NCBI GenBank assembly: GCA_014647715.1
Contig: BMPS01000008.1
Span: 30,711-94,710, forward strand
Direction: 5' to 3'
DNA length: 64,000 nucleotides
From: Streptomyces cinereus
Lineage (GTDB): Bacteria; Pseudomonadota; Gammaproteobacteria; Pseudomonadales; Moraxellaceae
This document shows, one piece after another, positions 29,197-38,252 of the stretch; positions within the stretch are counted from its first letter, which is position 1; each line of letters opens with the position of its first letter. The position numbers and the translations under genes are program-made. Under the pieces are notes generated by a model, which was given only the letters and a program-made list of their open reading frames with translations, did not search any database and was not told the DNA's origin.

Positions 29197-29961
29197 TTAA
29201 CCCATGCGAATAGCCCCGTCCAAACGAATAACGTCGCCATTAAGATAGCTATTTTCGATGATGTGTGCCACCAATTTAGCAAATTCTTCTGGGTTGCCCA
29301 AACGTTTGGGAAAAGGAACCGCTTGTTCAAGACTGGTACGGGCAGCTTCTGGCAGGCTTGCCATCATCGGTGTGCCGAACACCCCTGGGGCGATGGTCAT
29401 GATACGTATTTGATGACGCTGCAGCTCACGCGCGAGTGGTAAGGTTAAGCCCACCACACCTGCTTTGGATGACGAGTAACTGCCCTGTCCGACCTGACCA
29501 TCGAATGCGGCAATTGAAGCGGTGTTGATAATCACACCTTTATCTTCGTTGCTGTCTGCAGTATTTTTTGCCATCGCCGCCGCCGCCAGTCGCGCCACAT
29601 TGAAAGTGCCGATGAGGTTAATCTGGATACCACGGGCAAAGGTGGTTAAATCGGCTGGATTGCCTTCTTTGTCCAGTAATTTTTGTACCACCACGATACC
29701 GGCACAGTTGATTGACCCTGATAATTTACCAAATTTGGTCACACCCGCCTCAATCGCATTTTTGACATCCGCTTCGCTGGTGATGTCACATTTTGCAAAA
29801 ATCGCTTTATCGCCCAATTCAGCCACTAATTTCTCACCGGCTTCTTGGTTCAGATCGGCGATGATAACATTTGCGCCATGCGCCACCAAATAACGGGTTG
29901 TCGCTTCACCTAAACCTGATGCGCCGCCTGTGACCAAAAATGTATTATTTTGTACTTGCAT
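29197..29961 (-). CDS. SDR-family 3-hydroxyacyl-CoA dehydrogenase-like protein
   Basis: 254 aa classical short-chain dehydrogenase. NAD-binding TGGASGLGEAT, NCAG (family NNAG), catalytic Ser in INTASIAAF and Tyr-x3-Lys in GSYSSSKAG. The segment IMTIAPGVFGTPMMASLPE and VPFPKRLGNPEEFAKLV resemble the HSD17B10/type-II 3-hydroxyacyl-CoA dehydrogenase group. It follows an acyl-CoA synthetase by 101 bp on the same strand, which fits a fatty-acid or short-acyl catabolic unit. The exact substrate is inferred. Confidence 0.87.
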   Translation of the reverse strand: MQVQNNTFLVTGGASGLGEATTRYLVAHGANVIIADLNQEAGEKLVAELGDKAIFAKCDITSEADVKNAIEAGVTKFGKLSGSINCAGIVVVQKLLDKEGNPADLTTFARGIQINLIGTFNVARLAAAAMAKNTADSNEDKGVIINTASIAAFDGQVGQGSYSSSKAGVVGLTLPLARELQRHQIRIMTIAPGVFGTPMMASLPEAARTSLEQAVPFPKRLGNPEEFAKLVAHIIENSYLNGDVIRLDGAIRMG

Positions 29962-30014
29962 TGTTTTTCCATTAACCTGTTATTTTTTGTTGATAAAAAA
30001 AGCCTAGCTTACAC

Positions 30015-30041
30015 TAGATACTCTTTCGGTAGATACTCTTT
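30015..30041. repeat. 15-bp imperfect tandem duplication
   Basis: TAGATACTCTTTCGG followed by TAGATACTCTTT in the spacer between the acyl-CoA synthetase stop and the SDR gene. Confidence 0.75.
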
Positions 30042-30062
30042 TGCATAGGGATAAAATTTTTG

Positions 30063-31772
30063 TTAGTGCGCCACGCTCATGCTACGCAGCATAAAACGTT
30101 GCACTTTACCACTTGGGGTTTTTGGCAAGGCATCGATAAACTCAACAATACGGGGATACGCATGGGCAGATAACCGTGCATGCACCAAGCTTTGGATGTC
30201 TTTGGCTAACTCGTCATTAGCGGTATAGCCGTCTTTGAGTACAACATAGGATTTGATGATGTGGCCGCGTATGTCATCTGGCACACCAATCGCCGCGGTC
30301 TCGGCTACCGACGGGTGTTCCATTACCGTGTTCTCGACATCGGTAGGACCGACACGATACCCTGCAGTGGTAATAATATCGTCATCACGCCCGACAAACC
30401 AAAAAGTGCCATCATCATGCTGCTCGACCATATCGCCTGTTAGATAATAACCATTTTCAAACGGATTTTTTTCGTTCCACGTATAGCCTTGGAAAAATAA
30501 GGATGGCGAGTTCGCCACATCAACGGCTAGTTGACCTTGTACGCCTGCGCCTACTTCATTAAATTTTTCATCCAGTACTGCCAAGCGATAACCTGGCAAT
30601 GGCATACCCATTGAGCCAATTGGCTGATCATGGGTTAACTTATGATGACAGCAGCACGCCATCCCCAATTCGGTTTGTCCATAATGGTCAAGAATAGATG
30701 CGCCAAGATGGTCATTAATCCACGTCACCACTTCAGTATTTAATGTCTCACCCGCTGAGCTAATACGCGTCAATAGCGGTAACTCATCAACTTTGTTGTC
30801 AAAAACACCACTTGATTTCATCATACGAAATGCAGTGGGTGATGAGGCTAAATTAGTGATTTTATGGTTTTTGATAAAATCTAATGTATGCTTGGCATCA
30901 AATCCTGATTCATTAAAGTGGGTAGTAGCACCGACTAGCAAAGGTCCTGTAATCGCATAATACAAGCCATAGGCCCAGCCTGGGTCAGCCATGTTCCAAA
31001 ACCGATCATTATCGCTTAGACCCACTGCGTGTACCATATACAAATAAAATGCGGTTAGCGCTTTAAGTGGTACTGCCACACCTTTTGACTTGCCCACGGT
31101 ACCTGAAGTAAACATTTGCAAGAAAGGATCTTCCCCTGTTAGCATCACAGGTTCAAAGTCTTCCCTTTGCGCTGCCATTAGGCTATCAAAATGCCAATCC
31201 CCATATTGTTTGGCGGCTTGCTCGCTGCCCACCATCACCATGTTTGGTAGTGGGTTTATGTCATTGAATTTTTCACGGTTATGGCTGTCGGTGAAAACCA
31301 CCTTGGTAGCGGCTTTTTCAAGGCGGTATTCAATCGCTTCGACACCAAATGCGGTAAACAATGGCTGGTATACCGCACCGATGCGCCACGCACCCACAAT
31401 CACCGCTAACAAAGTCGGTGTACGGGGCAGCATGGTTGACACCCGATCGCCTTTTTTCACCCCCAAAGCAGTGAGCACATTTGCCATTTTACCGCTCAGT
31501 TTATCGAGCTGTGCGTAAGTGATTTGATGGATATTACCTTGGGTATCTTCATGCACTAGCGCGACTTTATTTGCCTTATCAGACTGGGCATGACGACCCA
31601 CACATTCTACATAGGCGTTGATACCATTGATGCGGCAACCTTGCAGGATTTGCTGTTCAAGTTCGTCGATATTGAATTGGTCAATGTAGCTTTGATATCG
31701 GTAGCTTTGATAGTGGTAGCTTTGATAATCAGGATGGGTAGATTGCGGGGTTTGGGTGTCAAGATTGTCCAT
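30063..31772 (-). CDS. AMP-forming acyl-CoA synthetase
   Basis: 569 aa adenylate-forming enzyme that activates a carboxylic acid to its CoA ester. Motifs: P-loop-like QMFTSGTVGKSKGVAVP, DHYGQTELGM, YYLTGDMVEQHDDGTFWFVG and the catalytic lysine region KTPSGKVQRFMLR at the end. Chain length is not deducible; overall pattern is nearer acetyl/propionyl/medium-chain synthetases than FadD. The N-terminus has three tandem 5-residue repeats (YQSYH/YQSYR/YQSYI) coded by a 15-bp DNA repeat. Probably in one transcript with the downstream SDR gene. Confidence 0.9.
   Translation of the reverse strand: MDNLDTQTPQSTHPDYQSYHYQSYRYQSYIDQFNIDELEQQILQGCRINGINAYVECVGRHAQSDKANKVALVHEDTQGNIHQITYAQLDKLSGKMANVLTALGVKKGDRVSTMLPRTPTLLAVIVGAWRIGAVYQPLFTAFGVEAIEYRLEKAATKVVFTDSHNREKFNDINPLPNMVMVGSEQAAKQYGDWHFDSLMAAQREDFEPVMLTGEDPFLQMFTSGTVGKSKGVAVPLKALTAFYLYMVHAVGLSDNDRFWNMADPGWAYGLYYAITGPLLVGATTHFNESGFDAKHTLDFIKNHKITNLASSPTAFRMMKSSGVFDNKVDELPLLTRISSAGETLNTEVVTWINDHLGASILDHYGQTELGMACCCHHKLTHDQPIGSMGMPLPGYRLAVLDEKFNEVGAGVQGQLAVDVANSPSLFFQGYTWNEKNPFENGYYLTGDMVEQHDDGTFWFVGRDDDIITTAGYRVGPTDVENTVMEHPSVAETAAIGVPDDIRGHIIKSYVVLKDGYTANDELAKDIQSLVHARLSAHAYPRIVEFIDALPKTPSGKVQRFMLRSMSVAH
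31686..31730. repeat. 15-bp x3 in-frame coding repeat
   Basis: GTAGCTTTGATATCG, GTAGCTTTGATAGTG and GTAGCTTTGATAATC in tandem inside the acyl-CoA synthetase N-terminus; each unit adds five residues. Confidence 0.9.
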
Positions 31773-32073
31773 GATTGGCTCCTAATGTCGTCCATGAGAT
31801 AGGAATAAAGCCAGTGTTAACGGTCACCAACTGGCTTAAAATAACGCTGACTTAAAATAAATCTGGCTTGAAATAAATTTGAGTTAATACAACCATTTTT
31901 TTGACGATGGGCTCGCAACTATCACTGATTTACACTCGTACTGACTTACTTGTATCTCGATTTACTTGTCTCAAGTCAAGCTAACAAATTCCTTTTGTCA
32001 GCTTATGATGCCTAAAATTTTGGATAATTTCAAGTATTATGATATGAATTGTATCGTTTTAAACATTCTACTG
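31773..32073. other. intergenic region acyl-CoA synthetase / orn
   Basis: 301 bp. It contains degenerate repeats of a TGGCTTAAAATAA-like unit at about 31833-31890. No gene, tRNA or clear terminator was found. Confidence 0.4.
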
Positions 32074-32625
32074 TTAACCAATAAACTTAAAAAAGTGCTC
32101 TTTATAGTGGCGCAGTTCACGAATCGAATCACGGATATCATCCAGTGCCAAATGATTGCCTTTTTTCTCAAAGCTTGACAAAATATCGGGGCGCCAGCGA
32201 TAAGCCAACTCTTTGACCGTTGACACATCTAAATTGCGGTAATGAAAAAACCGCTCAAGCGTTGGCATTTGACGTGCCAAAAACCGTCTGTCTTGGCAAA
32301 TCGAATTGCCACACATCGGTGAGCGTCCTGATTCGACATATTTACTCAAAAATGCAATGGTTTCGCTTTCTGCTTGAGCCATGGTCACGTTACTACGGCG
32401 AATACGGTCAATCAGTCCTGATTGCCCATGTTGGCGCGTGTTCCAATCATCCATGCTGTTGAGCACAATGTCAGGCGTATGGATGGCAAACACAGGACCT
32501 TCGGCTAAGATATTGAGTTCACTGTCAGTCACTATCGTCGCTATCTCGATGATGGTATCGTTGAGGGTATCTAGACCTGTCATCTCAAGGTCAATCCAAA
32601 TCAGATGTTTTTTATCAACCGCCAT
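32074..32625 (-). CDS. orn: oligoribonuclease
   Basis: DEDDh 3'-5' exoribonuclease that degrades 2-5 nt RNAs, including pGpG from c-di-GMP turnover. 183 aa, normal length. Exonuclease I motif [10 protein letters not shown] at the N-terminus, exonuclease [18 protein letters not shown], and exonuclease [17 protein letters not shown]. Divergently placed to rsgA, the arrangement found in many gammaproteobacteria. Confidence 0.97.
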   Translation of the reverse strand: MAVDKKHLIWIDLEMTGLDTLNDTIIEIATIVTDSELNILAEGPVFAIHTPDIVLNSMDDWNTRQHGQSGLIDRIRRSNVTMAQAESETIAFLSKYVESGRSPMCGNSICQDRRFLARQMPTLERFFHYRNLDVSTVKELAYRWRPDILSSFEKKGNHLALDDIRDSIRELRHYKEHFFKFIG

Positions 32626-32758
32626 ACTATTGCCTTTTCATACTCTTTAACAAATAATCCGCCATCTTAGCAGATTTTACAGGTAAAATATCGGTTTTGT
32701 TGGCGATTGCTCATGTAGCGATGTCCAAAAGTATTGCAAAATTTTATAAGGTGTTAGT

Positions 32759-32809
32759 ATGGTAAAAAATCCCCTAGTGGCTGATGTAGTGGATAGCGTA
32801 TGGCGTTAA
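32759..32809 (+). other. possible 16-codon upstream ORF overlapping rsgA start
   Basis: ATG at 32759 has an AAGGTG site 5 nt upstream and encodes MVKNPLVADVVDSVWR, ending in TAA at 32807-32809, 10 nt inside rsgA. rsgA's own ribosome site is weak, so translational coupling is possible. It may also be chance. Confidence 0.3.
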
Positions 32810-33870
32810 TCCGTAAACGTAAACTCACTGACCAGCAAACCCGCCGCATCCAAAAACAACAAAAATCCCAGCAAGTGTTAGACGATGCCCAGCTGATGGA
32901 TGGGATTGTTGTCGCAAACTTTGGCAAGCAGCTCGAAGTCCAAGCCACTAGCCTACCGAAAACCCTGCCTGAAAAACCGATTGTCGCCGCTGACGAGCCA
33001 GAACCTTTTTGGCAACCCATCACTCTGCACAGTGTTTGGCGTTGTCACACCCGTACCAACTTGCCACTGATTGCCACTGGGGATAAAGTCCGCTTTGTAG
33101 CTGACCCGAATACCGGGCTTGGACGCATTGAAGCGATTTATGATAGACAAAGTATCATCTACCGCCCCGACCGTTATCACAAGCTCAAACCCATTGCCGC
33201 CAATGTTGATATTTTAGCAGTCGTATTCGCGCCACTACCGCTACCGTCTGCCCAGCTGATTGATCGGTATTTGGTGGCTTGCCATCACTCAGACATCACG
33301 CCATTACTGATTTTAAATAAAGCTGATTTGTTGGCAGATGGTAGTCATAGCGAGGTTGTAGAGCTACTGTCAGCCTATCAACAGCTTGGCTATGCCACTT
33401 TGGTCACCCAATCAAATGGTGATTTAACCCACCTAAAAAACACCGTTGCCGGCAAAAACGTGATTTTTGCCGGTCAATCAGGGGTTGGCAAAAGCAGCTT
33501 GGTCAACCAGTTATTGCCTGCCGCGGGACAATCAGTCAATGAAATTTCAACCATTTCACAGTTGGGTCAACATACCACTACCACCAGTCGATTTTTAGCG
33601 TTTGACCCGATGGCGCTTAGCAAAGGCGCCATTATTGATACGCCCGGTATTCGGGAATATGGGCTTTGGCATTTGACCCCTGATGATATTTTGCAAGGCT
33701 TTATCGAGCTTGCGCCGCTCGCCCCCTATTGCCGTTTTCGCGATTGCAAACATACCGAGTCCACGCCCAATTGTGCGATGTGGCAGGCGGTGACAGAGGG
33801 GCAAGTGCTAGCAAGGCGGGTGGATAATTTGGTGCTCCTGCAACAAGAAGCAGCTTCGCAGGATTTTTAA
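32800..33870 (+). CDS. rsgA: ribosome small-subunit-dependent GTPase A
   Basis: Circularly permuted GTPase that checks late 30S assembly. 356 aa. OB-fold N-terminal domain, then permuted G motifs: NKADLL (G4) comes before GQSGVGKSSLVNQLLP (G1) and DTPGIREYGL (G3). The C-terminal zinc-binding segment is CRFRDCKHTESTPNCAM. Opposite orientation to orn. Its start overlaps a short upstream frame. A perfect 12-bp tandem repeat follows 10 bp after the stop. Confidence 0.95.
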   Translation: MALIRKRKLTDQQTRRIQKQQKSQQVLDDAQLMDGIVVANFGKQLEVQATSLPKTLPEKPIVAADEPEPFWQPITLHSVWRCHTRTNLPLIATGDKVRFVADPNTGLGRIEAIYDRQSIIYRPDRYHKLKPIAANVDILAVVFAPLPLPSAQLIDRYLVACHHSDITPLLILNKADLLADGSHSEVVELLSAYQQLGYATLVTQSNGDLTHLKNTVAGKNVIFAGQSGVGKSSLVNQLLPAAGQSVNEISTISQLGQHTTTTSRFLAFDPMALSKGAIIDTPGIREYGLWHLTPDDILQGFIELAPLAPYCRFRDCKHTESTPNCAMWQAVTEGQVLARRVDNLVLLQQEAASQDF

Positions 33871-33880
33871 GCTTGCGATT

Positions 33881-33904
33881 TTAGACTAAATATTAGACTA
33901 AATA
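33881..33904. repeat. 12-bp tandem duplication after rsgA
   Basis: TTAGACTAAATA twice in perfect tandem, 10 bp downstream of the rsgA stop codon. Confidence 0.9.
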
Positions 33905-34001
33905 AAAGTTTCTTAAAATTGACAACTACCGTTATAATACAGTCAATTTTTTATGGGCAGTCAAACGATAATTTTGACGAAATGCCCCTGTGGAGGATAT
34001 C

Positions 34002-34430
34002 TTGGAACGTTGGTTTGAGTTTATGGGTCATCACCCATTTTTATTTGGCACCATGTTTGTGCTAATTGTGCTATTTTTTATGCTTGAGAACAAACGCGGC
34101 GGCAAAAAAATCAATCCAAATGCAGTGGGCTTGATGGTTAACAACCAAAACGCTCAGCTGATTGATATCCGCCCACGAAAAGATTTTGAAAAAGGCTATA
34201 TCAAAGGCAGCCGCAATATCCCGTTTACTGAGCTAAAAGATCACGTTGACGCACTTCGCAGTGCTGACCATCCTATTATCATCGTTTGCCAAATGGGTAT
34301 GACGGCGGGTACCGCAGTGGCAATGATTGGTAACGACAACGTTTATCGTCTTGATGGTGGTATTACCAATTGGCAAGCCGCAGGTTTACCTTTAGTGGTA
34401 GAAAAAACCGTGTCCGGCAAAACCAAATAA
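34002..34430 (+). CDS. rhodanese-like protein with membrane anchor
   Basis: About 142 aa. The chosen TTG start at 34002 has a GGAGG site 5 nt upstream; the GTG at 33990 lies within that site and is less likely. One membrane segment (FLFGTMFVLIVLFFMLE), then a single rhodanese domain: LIDIRPRKDFEKGYIKGSRN, catalytic Cys in IIVCQMGMTAG, and YRLDGGITNWQAAGLPLV. Likely a sulfurtransferase facing the cytoplasm, like YibN, which sits in the same order (yibN-grxC-secB) in E. coli. Confidence 0.9.
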   Translation: MERWFEFMGHHPFLFGTMFVLIVLFFMLENKRGGKKINPNAVGLMVNNQNAQLIDIRPRKDFEKGYIKGSRNIPFTELKDHVDALRSADHPIIIVCQMGMTAGTAVAMIGNDNVYRLDGGITNWQAAGLPLVVEKTVSGKTK

Positions 34431-34562
34431 GATTGGTTGGCTATTCACAATTTGAAATTTAAATCGCCAAGCCCCATAACCATCAATAACGCTTTTATCT
34501 CATCGGTATCTGATAATAAGCTTTTAACCCATTTTAAAAAATCCAGAAATAAGGAGATTGTT

Positions 34563-34823
34563 ATGGCTATGGTGAAAATTTATACCACACCGACGTGCCC
34601 CTACTGTATGCAAGCTAAAATGTTATTAAAAAACAAAGGCCAAGCATTTGAAGAGGTTAACATGTATGATGTGACCACAGAAGAACGTCAGGCATTGGCG
34701 CAAAAAACCAATAATTACCGCACAGTACCGCAAATTTTTATTGGCGATAATTTCATTGGTGGTTATGACCAACTCGCTGGTCTTGAGCGTCAAGGCAAAC
34801 TTGATGGTTTATTAGCGGATTAA
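34563..34823 (+). CDS. grxC: glutaredoxin 3
   Basis: Glutathione-dependent dithiol reductase. 86 aa from the ATG at 34563, which has AAGGAG at 34551-34556; an upstream ATG at 34437 would add 42 atypical residues. Active site TPTCPYCMQAK (CPYC), cis-proline in RTVPQIFIGD and the GSH-binding GGYDQL. Between a rhodanese gene and secB, the conserved yibN-grxC-secB cluster. An imperfect 15-bp duplication spans its stop codon. Confidence 0.96.
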   Translation: MAMVKIYTTPTCPYCMQAKMLLKNKGQAFEEVNMYDVTTEERQALAQKTNNYRTVPQIFIGDNFIGGYDQLAGLERQGKLDGLLAD

Positions 34824-34841
34824 TTGTTCGCAGATTAAAAA
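34812..34841. repeat. imperfect 15-bp duplication across grxC stop
   Basis: TTAGCGGATTAATTG followed by TTCGCAGATTAAAAA, 11 of 15 positions identical; the TAA stop lies in the first copy. Confidence 0.5.
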
Positions 34842-34963
34842 ACTTTACTAGAACTTTTTAGATAAGTAACCCCCATTATAAATACTGTTGATAGTTTTTA
34901 AACAAAGTTAAAGCTGTCATATTGTTATAATCCACGTAAAAACAGTCAATTGAGGACACTACC

Positions 34964-35395
34964 ATGGCAGACGAACAAAACTTACCACAACTGGCGCTAG
35001 AACGTATCTATGTAAAAGATATGTCATTAGAAGTACCGGGTGCAGATGTATTTACCCGTGAATGGCAACCAGAGCTTGATATCAACCTATCAAGTGCCGC
35101 TGAAAAGTTGGATGATGACCACTACCAAGTGATATTAACCGTTAATGTGACTGCCAATAACGGTGGTGAAACCGCGTTTATCGCAGAAGTACACCAAGCG
35201 GGTATCTTTATGTTGCAAAATATCCCTGAAGAACAATTGGGCGCAATTTTAGGTGCGTATTGTCCAAACGTATTGTTCCCTTATGCCCGTGAAGTGGTCA
35301 GTGACATTGTGACCCGTGGTAGCTTCCCACAATTGTTACTTGCGCCAGTCAATTTTGACCAAGCCTATCAACAAACGCTTGAGCAAGGTAACTAA
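34964..35395 (+). CDS. secB: protein-export chaperone SecB
   Basis: Cytoplasmic chaperone that holds precursors unfolded and passes them to SecA. 143 aa, normal length. Typical sequence [18 protein letters not shown] at the N-terminus, [19 protein letters not shown] and [20 protein letters not shown]. Preceded by an ATTGAGGACACTACC leader with AGGA. Follows grxC with 140 bp between. A three-copy imperfect repeat begins at its stop codon. Confidence 0.97.
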   Translation: MADEQNLPQLALERIYVKDMSLEVPGADVFTREWQPELDINLSSAAEKLDDDHYQVILTVNVTANNGGETAFIAEVHQAGIFMLQNIPEEQLGAILGAYCPNVLFPYAREVVSDIVTRGSFPQLLLAPVNFDQAYQQTLEQGN

Positions 35396-35437
35396 TTTTT
35401 TTTAAAGTTAACTATTTTAAAGCTAACCAATTTTTAA
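35388..35437. repeat. imperfect three-copy repeat from secB stop
   Basis: Units of 15-19 bp of the form G-N-TAACTA-T-run-AAA at 35388, 35407 and 35422. The secB TAA is in the first unit. Confidence 0.65.
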
Positions 35438-35450
35438 GTGTCAAAAATTA

Positions 35451-35479
35451 AGAGCAGGATACCCCCTGCTCTTTTTTTA
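35451..35479 (+). terminator. terminator of secB
   Basis: 7-bp perfect stem AGAGCAG/CTGCTCT with an 8-nt loop and seven T. Confidence 0.9.
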
Positions 35480-35499
35480 TGTAAATTTAAGGTAAATCG

Positions 35500-35637
35500 T
35501 TAGGACTTGGGTCTGTGGCGTAGTGACCAAATAGCAGTGAGCAGATGTGACGGCTGGCTAAAGGCATGGGTGCTTTGCTGATAATCCTGCAGCGCTTGAT
35601 AAAGTTGTGTCGCTCGTTCAAGGTGTGTGATAATCAT
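35500..35637 (-). CDS. possible small protein, unknown
   Basis: 45 codons from the ATG at 35637 (MIITHLERATQLYQALQDYQ...). The frame remains open upstream to 35706 with protein-like sequence (FNPYEPNWLGLENP) but no ATG; TTG codons at 35655 and 35649 could serve. No good ribosome site is visible. It could be a real small gene with an alternative start, or the remnant of one. It opposes secB and is divergent to the pteridine reductase-like gene. Confidence 0.3.
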   Translation of the reverse strand: MIITHLERATQLYQALQDYQQSTHAFSQPSHLLTAIWSLRHRPKS

Positions 35638-35747
35638 GGGGTTTTCCAATCCCAACCAATTGGGCTCATATGGATTAAAGCATGAATGATTAAAACGATA
35701 AACCGCTTAATCAAATAAATGCTTAATCAAATAGACATAGGTAGCAA

Positions 35748-36539
35748 ATGATGTTGAATCCAGCCGCGATAAGCGAAGTATCCCATCCGTGCCGTGTGGC
35801 GTGTGTCACAGGTGGCGCCAAACGAATTGGTCGGGCGCTTGTGCTGGCACTGCACCAAGCCAATTATAATATCATCATCCATTACCATACCAGTGAATCA
35901 GACGCCATGGAACTTGTTGATTACTGTAATGCCATTCGCCCACAATCAGCAAAAAGCGTGCAAGGGGATTTAGAGGATTTTGAAACGTTGCCACAATTGA
36001 CTTGGCGCATAATCAATAGTTTTGGTCGATTGGATTGTTTGGTTCATAATGCCTCACGCTTTTACCCGACGCCCTTTGGTCAAATCTCCCAGCAAGACTG
36101 GCAAAATTTATTTTTGACCAATGCGCAAACCCCGTTATTTATCAGCCAATATTTATACCCTTATCTAAAAAAATCGCAAGGCTGCATTATCAGCATTTTG
36201 GATATTCACGCCAATGGCAAGCCATTTGGGGGTTATACGGTCTATAACATGGCAAAAGCCGCGCACCAAATGATGGTGCAGTCGCTAGCAATCGAACTAG
36301 CGCCCGATATCCGCGTCAATGGCATTGCGCCGGGTATTAATATTCTACCGGTAGCGGGCTCTGAGCAAGCGCTCACCGCTGAAACGATTGACAAAATCTG
36401 CCGCGCCGTACCATTAAAAAGAATTGGCACACCGCAAGATATCGCGCAAGTGGCGGTATTTTTGGCAGCTGCCCCGTATATCACAGGGCAGATTATTGCA
36501 GTGGATGGCGGTCGTAGTTTGACCTTAGCTGGTAATTAA
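35748..36539 (+). CDS. pteridine-reductase-like SDR (FolM/PTR1 type)
   Basis: 263 aa. The N-terminal coenzyme motif is TGGAKRIGRAL, the TGxxxRxG variant of pteridine reductases. The active site has Asp in ISILDIHANGKP and Tyr-x3-Lys in YTVYNMAKAAH, matching the Asp-Tyr-Lys catalytic set of PTR1 rather than the Ser-Tyr-Lys of ordinary SDRs. Likely reduces dihydrobiopterin/dihydromonapterin with NADPH. Monocistronic. Imperfect 13-14-bp repeats begin at its stop. Confidence 0.85.
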   Translation: MMLNPAAISEVSHPCRVACVTGGAKRIGRALVLALHQANYNIIIHYHTSESDAMELVDYCNAIRPQSAKSVQGDLEDFETLPQLTWRIINSFGRLDCLVHNASRFYPTPFGQISQQDWQNLFLTNAQTPLFISQYLYPYLKKSQGCIISILDIHANGKPFGGYTVYNMAKAAHQMMVQSLAIELAPDIRVNGIAPGINILPVAGSEQALTAETIDKICRAVPLKRIGTPQDIAQVAVFLAAAPYITGQIIAVDGGRSLTLAGN

Positions 36540-36567
36540 AGCAGGTAATGAAAACAGGTAATAACAG
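36527..36567. repeat. 13-14-bp imperfect repeats across stop of SDR gene
   Basis: AGCTGGTAATTAA, AGCAGGTAATGAAA and ACAGGTAATAACAG in tandem; the first holds the TAA stop. Confidence 0.75.
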
Positions 36568-36637
36568 CCGGCAGCCAGAGCAAATAAAGCACCTGACTAA
36601 CCGCAATGCAGCAAACTTTTGAAGTTTTAAATAACGT

Positions 36638-37990
36638 TTAATGCTGTTTTCTGAGTAATTCCATTAATTCTGCTGGAATGTCATCCTCATTGCTGGCGCC
36701 ATTTTGATTAGCACTATCATTGTTTTGGTCAAAGTTTTGTGACATAGGTAGCTCGGTCAAAGCCTCTTGGGGTTGTCTTTCGCCTAGGGTCACATTGACG
36801 CTGCTTTGTGCTTTATTACGCATCACTTGTAGATTGACCACACTGTTGGGTGCTTTACGCGCCACCATTTGAATCAGTGTATTGGCATCATTGACAGGTT
36901 TATTATCCATTGCGGTGATGATATCCCCTTTTTGCAAGCCCGCTTTTGCGGCAGGACCATTGGGCATCACGTTCATCACTTCAACGCCCTGGGTGTCATC
37001 ACTGAGCTTGGTTGGGTCTTTCATCGAACTTTGTAATTCAATCCCAAGCCAGCCGCGGTGCACTTTACCATCTTTAATAATACCATTCATCACAAGCTTA
37101 ACAATCTCAGTAGGAATGGCAAATCCAATCCCCATCGAGCCGCCCGAGCGTGAAAAAATTGCGGTGTTGATACCAACTAACTGACCATAAGCATCGACCA
37201 GCGCACCCCCTGAGTTACCGGGATTGATAGCGGCATCGGTTTGGATAAAATCTTCCACCGTGTTAATACCCAGTCCCGTGCGACCTGTTGCCGAGATAAT
37301 ACCTTGGGTAACAGTTTGACCGACCCCAAACGGGTTGCCAATTGCCAACACCACATCGCCGACTTGGGTCGACTGTTCACGAAATCCTAAGGGTTTCAGC
37401 CCTGTCAAATCAACCTTAATCACCGCCAAATCACTTTCCACATCGCTACCGATGACTTTTGCCGTTGCCTTACGACCATCATTGAGCATCACGATAATGT
37501 TATCGGCTTTGGAAATCACATGCGAGTTGGTGACGATATAGCCATCTTGCGAAATAATAACCCCGGAGCCTAAATTGGTATTATCGCTTTCGCCATTGGG
37601 GATACCGTGATATTCAAAATAGCGGCGCATCATCGGGTCATTCATATAGGGATGTTCCTCGATTTTTTGCGTGGTATAGATATTGACGACTGACTGGGCA
37701 GCGACTGCGACAGCATTGTGATAAGATGCCACCGCAGCATTTGGATTGTCACCGAGTTTTTTAGTATCGACAGGCTCAGATTTGGGCGGCTGCCAACTGG
37801 TCTGACTGGCTACCATCGCTTGATTTTTTTGCCAAGGCAACTGTGGCTTGGTCATCATCCACAAGCCCGCCAACAGGACTAGTAGTAACAGAATCCAAGG
37901 GAGGATTACATTAAATTTGTTAGGTTTACGATACGTAGGCGGCAAAACAGGTGGGGTTTCCAAAGGCTTGTCTGAACGGGGGTCTGTCAT
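36638..37990 (-). CDS. membrane-anchored HtrA/DegS-type serine protease
   Basis: About 450 aa from the ATG at 37990 (a TTG at 37996 is also in frame). One N-terminal membrane segment (VILPWILLLLVLLAGLWMM) places the rest in the periplasm. Trypsin-like domain with His in VTNSHVIS, Asp in ESDLAVIKV, and Ser in NPGNSGGAL. One PDZ domain (GVEVMNVMPNGPAAKAGLQK) follows. One PDZ plus a membrane anchor fits DegS/AlgW-like proteases that trigger the envelope-stress sigma factor. Target inferred. Gene stands alone. Confidence 0.92.
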   Translation of the reverse strand: MTDPRSDKPLETPPVLPPTYRKPNKFNVILPWILLLLVLLAGLWMMTKPQLPWQKNQAMVASQTSWQPPKSEPVDTKKLGDNPNAAVASYHNAVAVAAQSVVNIYTTQKIEEHPYMNDPMMRRYFEYHGIPNGESDNTNLGSGVIISQDGYIVTNSHVISKADNIIVMLNDGRKATAKVIGSDVESDLAVIKVDLTGLKPLGFREQSTQVGDVVLAIGNPFGVGQTVTQGIISATGRTGLGINTVEDFIQTDAAINPGNSGGALVDAYGQLVGINTAIFSRSGGSMGIGFAIPTEIVKLVMNGIIKDGKVHRGWLGIELQSSMKDPTKLSDDTQGVEVMNVMPNGPAAKAGLQKGDIITAMDNKPVNDANTLIQMVARKAPNSVVNLQVMRNKAQSSVNVTLGERQPQEALTELPMSQNFDQNNDSANQNGASNEDDIPAELMELLRKQH

Positions 37991-38180
37991 AGTCAACGTT
38001 TCTCAACGATAGGTCAGAAAATAGACGGGTTTGAGCGAAAAATACAGTTTAGTCTAACACTGATTATTTGATGAGTTGAGCCGATTTTTTATTAGTTTTG
38101 TTTCAAAAGATATCTTTGATATTACTGGCTTCATCACTGTATTCAATGACGGCTGGCTTCGATGAGGACTGAATTATCAT

Positions 38181-38215
38181 AAAAAAGCCGCAGTCACCAT
38201 AATGACTGCGGCTTT
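38181..38215 (-). terminator. terminator of lysS
   Basis: 13-bp perfect stem AAAGCCGCAGTCA/TGACTGCGGCTTT with a 6-nt loop; T run on the minus strand. Confidence 0.9.
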
Positions 38216-38252
38216 GAAAGCTAACGCTATTTTAACGCTGTATTGGTATTTT

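Noticed and set aside
34437..34562. N-terminal extension of glutaredoxin
   Set aside because: The internal ATG has an AAGGAG site and gives the standard 86-aa protein.
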